Shown here in pieces: positions 35,579 through 43,469 of a stretch of 64,000 nt of DNA (position 1 is its first letter; every line of letters begins with the position of its first letter). Origin of the DNA: Flavobacteriaceae bacterium. Its GTDB lineage: Bacteria; Bacteroidota; Bacteroidia; Flavobacteriales; Flavobacteriaceae. A model generated the notes under the pieces. That model worked only from the letters and a program-made list of their open reading frames with translations, searched no databases and was not told the DNA's origin. A program made the position numbers and the translations under genes. The stretch lies in NCBI GenBank assembly GCA_003443635.1, contig CP031964.1, forward strand, positions 1,520,321-1,584,320, written 5' to 3'.

Positions 35579-36280
35579 ATGATAATAATAAAAAACCTAG
35601 TGAAAGTCTATAGGACTGAAGAAATTGAAACTACTGCACTTAATAAATTAAGTTTAGAAGTTAAAGAAGGTGAATTTGTATCTATAATGGGAACTTCTGG
35701 TTGTGGGAAATCTACGTTATTAAACCTTATAGGATTATTAGATACACCAAATGATGGAAGTTATTTGTTTGATGAAGAAGAAGTAGCATCGTATAATGAA
35801 AAGCAACGTGCAGGGTTACGCAAAGCCAATATTGGGTTTGTGTTTCAGAATTTTAATTTAATTGATGAACTTTCGGTATACGAAAACGTTGAGTTACCAT
35901 TAATTTACAATAAAGTAAGTAAATCTGAACGTAAAACACGAGTAAATGAAATTTTAGAGCGTGTAGGAATTGCACATAGAGCAAAACATTTTCCATTACA
36001 ATTATCGGGAGGACAGCAACAACGTGTAGCTATAGCTAGAGCATTAGTAGCTAATCCAAAATTAGTACTAGCAGATGAGCCTACGGGAAATTTAGATAGC
36101 AAAAATGGAAATGAAGTAATGGAGCTGTTAACAGAATTAAATGTGCAAGGAACAACCATTATTATGGTAACACATTCTTCTTATGATGCGCAATTTTCAA
36201 GTAGAATAATTACTCTAAAAGATGGTGAAATTATCTCAGAAAGCGTAAATGATCACAAAATAGATGTTTTAGTTCAATAA
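35579..36280 (+). CDS. MacB/LolD-type ABC transporter ATPase
   Basis: A 233-residue ATPase with Walker A GTSGCGKST, Q-loop VFQNFNLIDELSV, signature LSGGQQQR, Walker B LVLADEPTGNLD and switch His in VTHSS. The sequence is closest to the MacB/LolD/FtsE-like group, which powers mechanotransmission by FtsX-fold permeases rather than substrate passage across the inner membrane. The permease starts 48 bp downstream. Confidence 0.93.
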   Translation: MIIIKNLVKVYRTEEIETTALNKLSLEVKEGEFVSIMGTSGCGKSTLLNLIGLLDTPNDGSYLFDEEEVASYNEKQRAGLRKANIGFVFQNFNLIDELSVYENVELPLIYNKVSKSERKTRVNEILERVGIAHRAKHFPLQLSGGQQQRVAIARALVANPKLVLADEPTGNLDSKNGNEVMELLTELNVQGTTIIMVTHSSYDAQFSSRIITLKDGEIISESVNDHKIDVLVQ

Positions 36281-36328
36281 TTATTTCATTTTAAATCGAT
36301 CAAAAAATAAACAATTAATTCAAAAAAA

Positions 36329-38722
36329 ATGATACAAACGTGGTTTAAATTATTTTTCAGAAATAGTAAAAAGAACTGGTTAAATACTATTATTAACATT
36401 TCGGGTTTAACCATAGGGTTAACAGGCCTTATTATTGTATTACTTTATTATAACGATGAAAAATCTTATGATCAGTGGAATTCAAAAAAAGATACCATTT
36501 ACAAAGTAGTTCATAAATTTGGAGATGGTCAAATATATGACTCTACTACAGACCCAGAAGGGCCTAAATCTAAAGAAGTCATACCAGAGATTTTAGATGT
36601 TTGTAGCATAGAATCATATTATTCTCAACAAATTTTAAGTTATAAAGACAAATCTGTTTATGAAACTAAATTGGTTGGAGCTAATCAAAATTATTTTGAA
36701 TTTTTCCCACATCCAATATTGAAAGGAAGCCGAAATGAAATTTTGGCTACTCCAAATTCAATAGCTATTTCATCAAATATTGAAAAGAAACTTTTCGGGA
36801 ATAAAGAATCATTAGGAGAAATAGTAAAATTAGGGAGAGAAGATTATATAGTAACGGCGGTATACGAATTACAAACACCATCTATAATTGAACCTCAAGT
36901 ATTAGTTCATAAAATACCATCCACAAGCAATAACTGGGGAGGTTTTACTAATTATACATTTTATAAGGTTAAAGAAGACTCAGATATAGCTTTAATAGAA
37001 AATAAACTATACAATGTTTTTGTCGATAATTATTATAGTAGAAGAGCTTCTGAAAAAGGCATTACTACAAAAGAATATGTAGATAAAGAAGGTTCTATTC
37101 CTTTATTAGAACCTTTAGAAGATTTACGATTACATACTAAGGGAGATATTGGTTTATTGGAAGGGAAGGGAAATTATTTATTGTTGTTAATTATGATGGG
37201 GTTATCTATATTAATTATAATAATTTCTAGTATTAATTTCATCAATCTTTCTATAGCATCTGCTACCCAAAGAGCAAAAGAAGTTGGAATTAAAAAGACC
37301 TTGGGTGTTTCTAAAACCAAATTACGATTACAATTTATATTAGAAATATTAATACAAGGTGTGTTTTCATTGCTTATAGCTTTGGTTATTGTAGAACTAT
37401 TACTTCCAGTATTTAATGTGTTTTTTGAAAAGCAACTATCACTAAGAAATTTTAATGTATTAGGGTTAGTAGTTATTCTTACTATTATAATAGCTTTAGT
37501 TATAGGAGTCACTTCTGCATTATATATTTCAAACTTTAAAATTATTAATGTTTTAAAAGGAAATATTTCAAGAAGTAAGAGTATGGTGTTTGCAAGAAAC
37601 TTAATGTTAGGGTTACAATTTGTGATTTCTGGTTTCTTCTTTATTGGAGGTTTGATAGTATATGCACAGGTGGCTTATATGAGTGAAAAAGAACTAGGGT
37701 TTTCAGGAGAGCAAATTTTAGTAGTTAATTTTAATGATAATCAAACAAATAGAGTTAAACAATATAATTTAGTAAAAACAGTATTTGCTAATAATCCTAA
37801 AATAGCATCTATATCTTCATCTTTTGAAGCACCGGGAGTAAGTGAAGATATGTCTTTAGACATTGATTACTTAGATAGAGTAGTAGATGTAAAATTTATA
37901 CCATTAGATTTTGGACACCTAGAAATGTTACAAACAGAATTGATTGAGGGACGGTATCTTTCTGAACAGTTTGTATCAGATACAATTAACAATCTTATTT
38001 TTAATGAAACTGCTATTAAACGATTAGGAATTATAGATCCTATTAATAAAATAGTTGATATTGATAGAAAAAAATTCAAAATCGTTGGTGTGATTAAAGA
38101 CTATCATTTATCAAGTTTAGATAAAGAGATTAGACCTGCTTTTTTTACATACTACACAGGGTTTAGATGGATTAGAAATAGTATGAAGACTGTTCAATTT
38201 AAATTAAATCCAGAAAATACTCAAAGTGCTATAGCTGAGATAGAGCGTTTTTGGACTACTAAGTTAGAACCTGGATACCCATTTTCGTTTTACTTTTTAG
38301 ATCAACAATATCATAAAACACATGACATTTATAGAAAACAACAAACATTATTTTTTATACTTACTTTCATCGTTATTTTCATTGCGCTATTGGGACTATT
38401 TGCTTTAGCAACGCTCACTATTCAGCAACGCTTAAAAGAAGTAGCTATTCGTAAAACAATAGGTGCAACAGTTAAAGAAATCATTATACAGCTAATAAAG
38501 AGTTTTTTAAAAATCACACTAATTGCTTCCGTAATACTACTTCCAATTGTTTATTATTTAATGCAAAATTGGTTGAATAATTTTGCATATCGCATAGAAA
38601 TGCCTTTTTGGCCATATATTATAGCGCCTATTGTCCTATTGATATTAGTATTTACTGTAGTAGGCTTCAAGGCCTATAAAGCAACAAAAATAGACCTAAT
38701 CAAGCATTTAAAATTCGAATAA
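36329..38722 (+). CDS. FtsX/MacB-type ABC permease
   Basis: A 797-residue permease with the duplicated FtsX architecture: TM helix at about 20-41, a MacB-like periplasmic domain (about 42-280), TM cluster (about 285-305, 335-360, 378-402, 427-447), second periplasmic region (about 460-665) and C-terminal helices (about 672-695, 720-745, 760-782). The FtsX coupling stretches RAKEVGIKKTLGVSKTKL and RLKEVAIRKTIGATVKEI occur in both halves. This double form is common in Bacteroidota and needs no second permease. It works with the ATPase at 35579 and the adaptor at 32017. Substrate unknown. Confidence 0.9.
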   Translation: MIQTWFKLFFRNSKKNWLNTIINISGLTIGLTGLIIVLLYYNDEKSYDQWNSKKDTIYKVVHKFGDGQIYDSTTDPEGPKSKEVIPEILDVCSIESYYSQQILSYKDKSVYETKLVGANQNYFEFFPHPILKGSRNEILATPNSIAISSNIEKKLFGNKESLGEIVKLGREDYIVTAVYELQTPSIIEPQVLVHKIPSTSNNWGGFTNYTFYKVKEDSDIALIENKLYNVFVDNYYSRRASEKGITTKEYVDKEGSIPLLEPLEDLRLHTKGDIGLLEGKGNYLLLLIMMGLSILIIIISSINFINLSIASATQRAKEVGIKKTLGVSKTKLRLQFILEILIQGVFSLLIALVIVELLLPVFNVFFEKQLSLRNFNVLGLVVILTIIIALVIGVTSALYISNFKIINVLKGNISRSKSMVFARNLMLGLQFVISGFFFIGGLIVYAQVAYMSEKELGFSGEQILVVNFNDNQTNRVKQYNLVKTVFANNPKIASISSSFEAPGVSEDMSLDIDYLDRVVDVKFIPLDFGHLEMLQTELIEGRYLSEQFVSDTINNLIFNETAIKRLGIIDPINKIVDIDRKKFKIVGVIKDYHLSSLDKEIRPAFFTYYTGFRWIRNSMKTVQFKLNPENTQSAIAEIERFWTTKLEPGYPFSFYFLDQQYHKTHDIYRKQQTLFFILTFIVIFIALLGLFALATLTIQQRLKEVAIRKTIGATVKEIIIQLIKSFLKITLIASVILLPIVYYLMQNWLNNFAYRIEMPFWPYIIAPIVLLILVFTVVGFKAYKATKIDLIKHLKFE

Positions 38723-38749
38723 ATTCATATTAATCAAAAAATAAAAGTT

Positions 38750-39505
38750 ATGTTTAAACAAATCACAATTAAAACAATTAGCATTGCAATTATACTATTA
38801 TTATTTAGCTTAAATGGTTATGCACAGAATAAGATCACTCCAGTAGATACATTTAATAAAGTTATTATTAGCCCGCATTTAGAAGTAGTATTTCAAGAAG
38901 GAGAAGAAGAATCTGTAAAGATTGAATCGATTAATTTACCAATAGATAAATTTAATGCTGAGGTAAAGGATTTAACACTTCACTTGTATTTAGATGGCGC
39001 TAAAATTACATCTCCAACTAAGAAAGAAAAGAAAAATGGTTGGAAGCAAAGAACTTCTATTTATAAGGGAACTCAAGCAAAAGTGATTATTACTTATAAA
39101 GAAGTAAATACGTTTGCTTTAAGGGGAGAAGAGAAAATTGTATTTAAAAGCCCTTTAGAACAGGAAAAATGTACTTTAAATATCTATGGAGAATCACAAG
39201 TTTATATTAAGGAAGCAAATATTGATGATTTAAAGGTAGTTGTTTATGGAGAAAGTTTTTTAGAAATTATGGAAGGAGAAACAGGAGAACAAAAGTTTAC
39301 TGTTTATGGAGAAGGTAAAGTAGATGCATTAAATGTAACAAGCGAGTTTACCAAAATTACTGCCTACGGTGATGGACATTTTAAATTGAATGCACAAGAG
39401 CGTTTAAAAATAACAGCATTTGGAGAACCTACAATTTTACATAAAGGGAATGCAAAAATGAAAGCGATGGTTATTGGAGAAGCTCACATAAAGAAGTTAT
39501 TTTAA
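38750..39505 (+). CDS. GIN-domain (DUF2807) exported protein
   Basis: A 251-residue exported protein with signal peptide (about 1-26, SLNGYAQN). The mature part is a right-handed beta-helix-like GIN (head GIN / DUF2807) domain: FNKVIISPHLEVVFQEGEEESVKIES at the start, then repeated short strands (YGESQVYIKEANIDDLKVVVYGESFLEIME, VYGEGKVDALNV, AYGDGHFKLN). The domain is common in Bacteroidota surface or periplasmic proteins and has no known enzymatic role. It begins 28 bp after the permease stop and probably belongs to the same operon; a substrate or accessory of the exporter is plausible but inferred. Confidence 0.78.
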   Translation: MFKQITIKTISIAIILLLFSLNGYAQNKITPVDTFNKVIISPHLEVVFQEGEEESVKIESINLPIDKFNAEVKDLTLHLYLDGAKITSPTKKEKKNGWKQRTSIYKGTQAKVIITYKEVNTFALRGEEKIVFKSPLEQEKCTLNIYGESQVYIKEANIDDLKVVVYGESFLEIMEGETGEQKFTVYGEGKVDALNVTSEFTKITAYGDGHFKLNAQERLKITAFGEPTILHKGNAKMKAMVIGEAHIKKLF

Positions 39506-39550
39506 TAGTTATTTATATATTAGTTACTTTAAATTATAAAACTAAGTATT

Positions 39551-39988
39551 ATGAAACATCATCAAAAAACACTGTTCGTACTAATGATTTCATTTATAAT
39601 GTTATCGTTTACAGAAACAAAAAATGTAATACACAAAATTAAAATTGTCAATAGTTCAGAACAATTATCTGTATCAGAGTTTATATTAAAAGAAGGAAAA
39701 ACAGAGTTAAAAACAGGAAAAGATTATACGTTTTATGTGAATGTGAAATCCAAAAATATAAAAGGTAAAATATTAAATAATGATTATACTAAAACAAAAC
39801 GTAAAGGAGTAGAATATAAAGTAACTTATGTTTATGAGTATGAATCTGGACCTGGGAAATATCAAAAGTCCAACCAAATATTTTGGATTTGGGATGATGG
39901 GGATATTACTAAACCATTTACACCAGAACATATTAATGTTGGGAAAATAACATTAAAAACTCAGGTAGAGAGAACAGATAATATGTAG
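39551..39988 (+). CDS. Small secreted protein, unknown
   Basis: A 145-residue protein with a signal peptide (residues about 1-22, ending IMLSFTETK). The mature chain is Lys/Thr-rich and beta-predicted, with KTGKDYTFYVNVKSKNIKGK and IFWIWDDGD. I do not recognise the family. It lies 46 bp after the GIN-domain gene and before a terminator hairpin at 40017, so it is likely the last gene of the sigma-54-dependent operon. Confidence 0.55.
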   Translation: MKHHQKTLFVLMISFIMLSFTETKNVIHKIKIVNSSEQLSVSEFILKEGKTELKTGKDYTFYVNVKSKNIKGKILNNDYTKTKRKGVEYKVTYVYEYESGPGKYQKSNQIFWIWDDGDITKPFTPEHINVGKITLKTQVERTDNM

Positions 39989-40016
39989 TTAGTAATATTA
40001 AATTTGAAAATTGAAT

Positions 40017-40051
40017 AAAAAATCTTTTGAATTAGTCAAAGGCTTTTTTAT
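40017..40051 (+). terminator. Terminator of the export operon
   Basis: CTTTTGA (40024-40030) pairs with TCAAAGG (40036-40042) with one G-T pair, flanked by A and T runs. It follows the last gene, at 39988. Confidence 0.55.
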
Positions 40052-40118
40052 AAGTTTCTACTTTTGATTGATTTTTACAGTTAAGTCGCTTTATTTGTTA
40101 ATAATACTTTTTTAAAGA

Positions 40119-40136
40119 CCAGAAACGCGTTTCTGG
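40119..40136. promoter_or_regulatory. 18-bp perfect palindrome in front of the AraC-type gene
   Basis: CCAGAAACGCGTTTCTGG is its own reverse complement. It lies immediately upstream of a -7 element (TAAATTTG at 40142), across the -33 to -7 spacer, so a bound protein would block the promoter. Related sequence occurs at 41307-41334. Confidence 0.65.
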
Positions 40137-40141
40137 ATGAA

Positions 40142-40149
40142 TAAATTTG
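40142..40149 (+). promoter_or_regulatory. -7 promoter element (TAAATTTG) of the AraC-type gene
   Basis: Consensus Bacteroidota -7 element 75 bp upstream of the start codon at 40225. No canonical TTTG -33 is present; the palindrome occupies that position. Confidence 0.45.
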
Positions 40150-40224
40150 TTTTTTTGCAATACAATTTCCCTCTGCATTAGATTTCTATAAGATTTATTT
40201 TAAATTGGTTCTACAAGTAAAATT

Positions 40225-41298
40225 ATGAACTTAGAAACGATTATTTTATTATTGATTTCTGGACAAGGATTATTATTAAGTATAGGACTGATAACATCTA
40301 TATTTAAAAAGAAGTATTCTAATCTTTTTTTAGGGATAATTATATTAGTTATCACTATTGAAATTTTAAATGCTGTAGCAATGCAATTTCAATACCATAG
40401 TAGAGATTATCCATTTCCATTTTGGATTTTAGGATCATATTGGTTAATCCCATCAGCATTATTTTTCTTCTTAAAACTCAATACTATTAAACTATATCAA
40501 CTAAGACCATTAGTATGGCTCTTATTTATTCCTAGTATTGTAGAGATAATGATAGAATCGATTGCATTTTACCTCAATATTTATATGAGTGTTAATTATA
40601 AACTAATTGATTATACATTTTGGTTTGTATTTACAGAAGTTATGCCTTTATTAAGCATGATAATTGTATTAATTGTGTATTGGATAGATTTAAAAAGATT
40701 TAAATCAAAACTGAAAGATGTTATAATACAACAATACAAACAGCATCTGTTTAAGTTGAATATATTTTTTATACTGTTTAATGTTTTTACCTTATTGTGG
40801 TTTGTTCAGGGAGTTTTAAATTATCAAGTATTTTTGATTATTGAAGTTTTGCTAGCTACAATGTTATTTGCCATTGGATATATTGGTTATTTTCAACCAT
40901 CTTTATTAGAGGTGCCTAAATCGTTAAAAACTAAGGTGATAAATAATGAATTTCATCACTATAATGATACTATAGAATTAAAACGATTAGAGCTCCTCTT
41001 TGAGATTAAAAACATATATACAAAACCCAAATTGTCTCTTAAAGAAGTAGCTCAAGAATTAAAATTACCACAGCGATATGTTTCTATTCTCATAAATTCA
41101 TACCATAATACAAGCTTTCGAAATTTTGTAAATATGTATCGTGTTAATGATTTTAAGCAACGCGTTAAAGACCCTAAAGAAACTCATAAAACATTACTGG
41201 CATTAGCATTAGAATCTGGTTTTAATTCTAAATCATCATTTAATCAGATTTTTAAAGAGTTTACAGGTAAAAATCCTTCAGATTTTTTAAATAAATAA
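40225..41298 (+). CDS. Membrane-anchored AraC-family transcriptional regulator
   Basis: A 357-residue protein with about six or seven N-terminal transmembrane helices (residues about 5-230) and a cytosolic AraC HTH_18 domain (about 260-355). The HTH part shows KLSLKEVAQELKLPQRYVSILINSYHNTSFRNFVNMYRVNDFKQRV and then LALALESGFNSKSSFNQIFKEFTGKNPSDFL, the second HTH and signature of the family. This polytopic-AraC design is common in Flavobacteriia and has no attached sensory kinase domain; the membrane part is presumably the sensor. It is followed by two metallopeptidase-like genes with related palindromic sites. Confidence 0.85.
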   Translation: MNLETIILLLISGQGLLLSIGLITSIFKKKYSNLFLGIIILVITIEILNAVAMQFQYHSRDYPFPFWILGSYWLIPSALFFFLKLNTIKLYQLRPLVWLLFIPSIVEIMIESIAFYLNIYMSVNYKLIDYTFWFVFTEVMPLLSMIIVLIVYWIDLKRFKSKLKDVIIQQYKQHLFKLNIFFILFNVFTLLWFVQGVLNYQVFLIIEVLLATMLFAIGYIGYFQPSLLEVPKSLKTKVINNEFHHYNDTIELKRLELLFEIKNIYTKPKLSLKEVAQELKLPQRYVSILINSYHNTSFRNFVNMYRVNDFKQRVKDPKETHKTLLALALESGFNSKSSFNQIFKEFTGKNPSDFLNK

Positions 41299-41306
41299 TT
41301 TTACAT

Positions 41307-41334
41307 CCAAAAACGTTATTCTGGACGTCCAGAA
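41307..41334. promoter_or_regulatory. Two overlapping palindrome-like elements upstream of the first peptidase gene
   Basis: At 41307-41324 lies CCAAAAACGTTATTCTGG, matching the palindrome at 40119 at 14 of 18 positions. Overlapping it, TTCTGGACGTCCAGAA (41319-41334) is a perfect 16-bp palindrome using the same half-sites in the opposite arrangement. Distance to the start codon at 41401 is about 67-94 bp. Confidence 0.6.
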
Positions 41335-41400
41335 AAGAACTTTAAAGCGATTTTAATTTACAACACCTTTTTATTTGTAGTAAATATTAAAATTACTATA

Positions 41401-42318
41401 ATGAAAAAAGTATTCTTTTTTATTTGTACATACTGTTTTTGTTGGATCAGCAAAGGACAAAGCGACCTCAATTCTTCATTTTCTTCTAACCCCGATGAGG
41501 TTCTGTTTTACACAGAAGATATCACTCGATTCTGGAATGTATTTGATGAAACCTCACCCAAATTTAAAAGCAAAGTTTGGGAACAAGACTACTTGGAAAA
41601 GGGGAGTATTGGGTTAAAAAACTTTATTAAAAATAGAATCACTAGTGGTAAATATTTAAGTAAAGTGATTAAAAAGAACCTAAGCTACTATAATTCAATT
41701 AGAGAAACATCGTTAAACATCAATCATAATACCGAAGAGTTTTATACTATTTTTCGAAAATTAAAAGCAATTTATCCACAAGCAGTATTTCCAGACATAT
41801 ATTTTGTTATTGGAGCAAAAAATACAGGAGGAACAATTTTTAATGAAGGACTTATTATAGGGATTGAACGCTTCGGAAAACAAACTGAAAGCTTCACACC
41901 TGATATACCTATTGACGAACTAGATGATACTATTGCTCATGAACTGATTCATTTTCAGCAGCGTTATAGTAGGAGTAATACATTATTAGCACAATGTATA
42001 CGAGAAGGAGCAGGAGATTTTTTGGGAGAGATGCTAACAGGACATCATGTAGGTAGTGATATGTATGCTTATGGTGATGCTCATATTACAGAACTTAAGA
42101 CTGAATTTATAAGCCGAAAAGATGGTAACGATTGGTATAATTGGTTATACTATTCTAGAGATAAAACACGTCCAAGAAACTTAGGTTATTGGATAGGTTA
42201 TAAAATTTGTAAAGCTTATTATGAAAAAGCTAAAGATAAGAAACAAGCCATTGTTGATATTTTGAATATCCAGGATTTTGATTTGTTTTTAAGACAAAGT
42301 GAATATTTAAAAAACTAG
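41401..42318 (+). CDS. Exported HExxH putative metallopeptidase
   Basis: A 305-residue protein with a signal peptide (about 1-19, ISKGQSD). The zincin motif HELIH lies at 180-184 in DDTIAHELIHFQQRY, with a Glu at 202 in REGAGDFLGEMLTG that could be the third ligand of a gluzincin. The N-terminal half is helical and resembles DUF2268-like proteins, but I cannot fix the family. Exported peptidase activity is predicted, not shown. It follows the AraC-type regulator by 102 bp with palindromic elements in between; the next gene starts 8 bp after its stop. Confidence 0.65.
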   Translation: MKKVFFFICTYCFCWISKGQSDLNSSFSSNPDEVLFYTEDITRFWNVFDETSPKFKSKVWEQDYLEKGSIGLKNFIKNRITSGKYLSKVIKKNLSYYNSIRETSLNINHNTEEFYTIFRKLKAIYPQAVFPDIYFVIGAKNTGGTIFNEGLIIGIERFGKQTESFTPDIPIDELDDTIAHELIHFQQRYSRSNTLLAQCIREGAGDFLGEMLTGHHVGSDMYAYGDAHITELKTEFISRKDGNDWYNWLYYSRDKTRPRNLGYWIGYKICKAYYEKAKDKKQAIVDILNIQDFDLFLRQSEYLKN

Positions 42319-42326
42319 CTTAATAT

Positions 42327-43469
42327 ATGAAAGATTATTGCATATTAATAATAGTATTATTTACTTCTTGTAATCGAGTAAATACAGAAGTAGAGAATAA
42401 TAAAAGTAGCAAATTAAGAATTGAAATTAATAAAAATATAGAATTACTTGGTTTTGGATATTTTATTGGATTTGAAGGATTAAATATAGAAAATAAGACG
42501 GTAGAAGTTAATGGTGAAATAATCCCTAAAAAAGAATGGCATAATTTCGGCTATTCATTTTATGAGAAATATAAATCTTTTGCTTCGAATGAAAATGCTA
42601 TAAAAAGTTTTGCAATAGCAGATCATCTTTGGCTGGATTATTTAATTGCCTTTTTATTACAAGTAGAAGAGTTCCCCAATGCAAAATTACCTGAAACTTT
42701 AGATGCTTCGTATTATATTAATTTTTCTAAAGATAAGAATATGGCTGAAGCTAAACTTAATGCTACAGCTTTCTTAGACTGGTTAAACAAATTTTATGAA
42801 GAAGTTAATTTTGATTCATTTTTATCTCAATCTAAACCATATTATAACAAAATAATAGAAGAAGTTACTAATGCAATACCCAATGCTACATTCATTGCCG
42901 AAATGGAAATGTTTTATCAAAAAAGATATGATAGCTATGTGCTAATTCCAAGTTTAACTATCCCTAAATCAATGGGATTTGGTATTCGAATGTTAGAAAA
43001 AGATTCATCAAGAGTTTTTAATGTTTTTGGCGCATTAGATTTTCAAGAGTTTAATAATATTAAAAAATTAAAAATGGGATTTAACCACCCTAAAAAATTA
43101 AGAGAATTAAGTGTGCATGAATTTGGTCATTCTTTTGTTAATCCAGAAATATTTAAACTTCCAGATAGTTTATTTGCTAATACCAAAGCATTATTTTTAT
43201 CTATTAAAGATAATATATATAAACAAGGCTATAATACTTGGAAAGCTTGTGTTTATGAACACTTTGTTAGAAGCGGAGAAATAATAATAGCAGAAAGAAT
43301 GGGTAATTTACAAACTGCTAAACAATTACAATTAGATTATGAAATCCAAAGAGATTTTAAATATATCCCAATAATCCTTCCTGAACTAAGAAAATATAAC
43401 GAAGGCGTATATAAAACATATTCAGAAACTATTAAAAACACTATGATTAAGATGAGTAATTTAAAATAA
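42327..43469 (+). CDS. DUF4932-like HExxH lipoprotein
   Basis: A 380-residue protein with a probable lipobox (ILIIVLFTSC, Cys15). The N-terminal pattern EINKNIELLGFGYFIGFEG and the late motif LSVHEFGHSFVNPEIFKLP match the DUF4932 family; HEFGH (264-268) is a zincin active-site motif. Function is otherwise unknown. It is transcribed with the HELIH protein upstream (8 bp), so two predicted metallopeptidases sit in one unit behind the AraC-type gene. It converges on purL with no spacer (stops adjacent at 43469/43470). Confidence 0.75.
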   Translation: MKDYCILIIVLFTSCNRVNTEVENNKSSKLRIEINKNIELLGFGYFIGFEGLNIENKTVEVNGEIIPKKEWHNFGYSFYEKYKSFASNENAIKSFAIADHLWLDYLIAFLLQVEEFPNAKLPETLDASYYINFSKDKNMAEAKLNATAFLDWLNKFYEEVNFDSFLSQSKPYYNKIIEEVTNAIPNATFIAEMEMFYQKRYDSYVLIPSLTIPKSMGFGIRMLEKDSSRVFNVFGALDFQEFNNIKKLKMGFNHPKKLRELSVHEFGHSFVNPEIFKLPDSLFANTKALFLSIKDNIYKQGYNTWKACVYEHFVRSGEIIIAERMGNLQTAKQLQLDYEIQRDFKYIPIILPELRKYNEGVYKTYSETIKNTMIKMSNLK

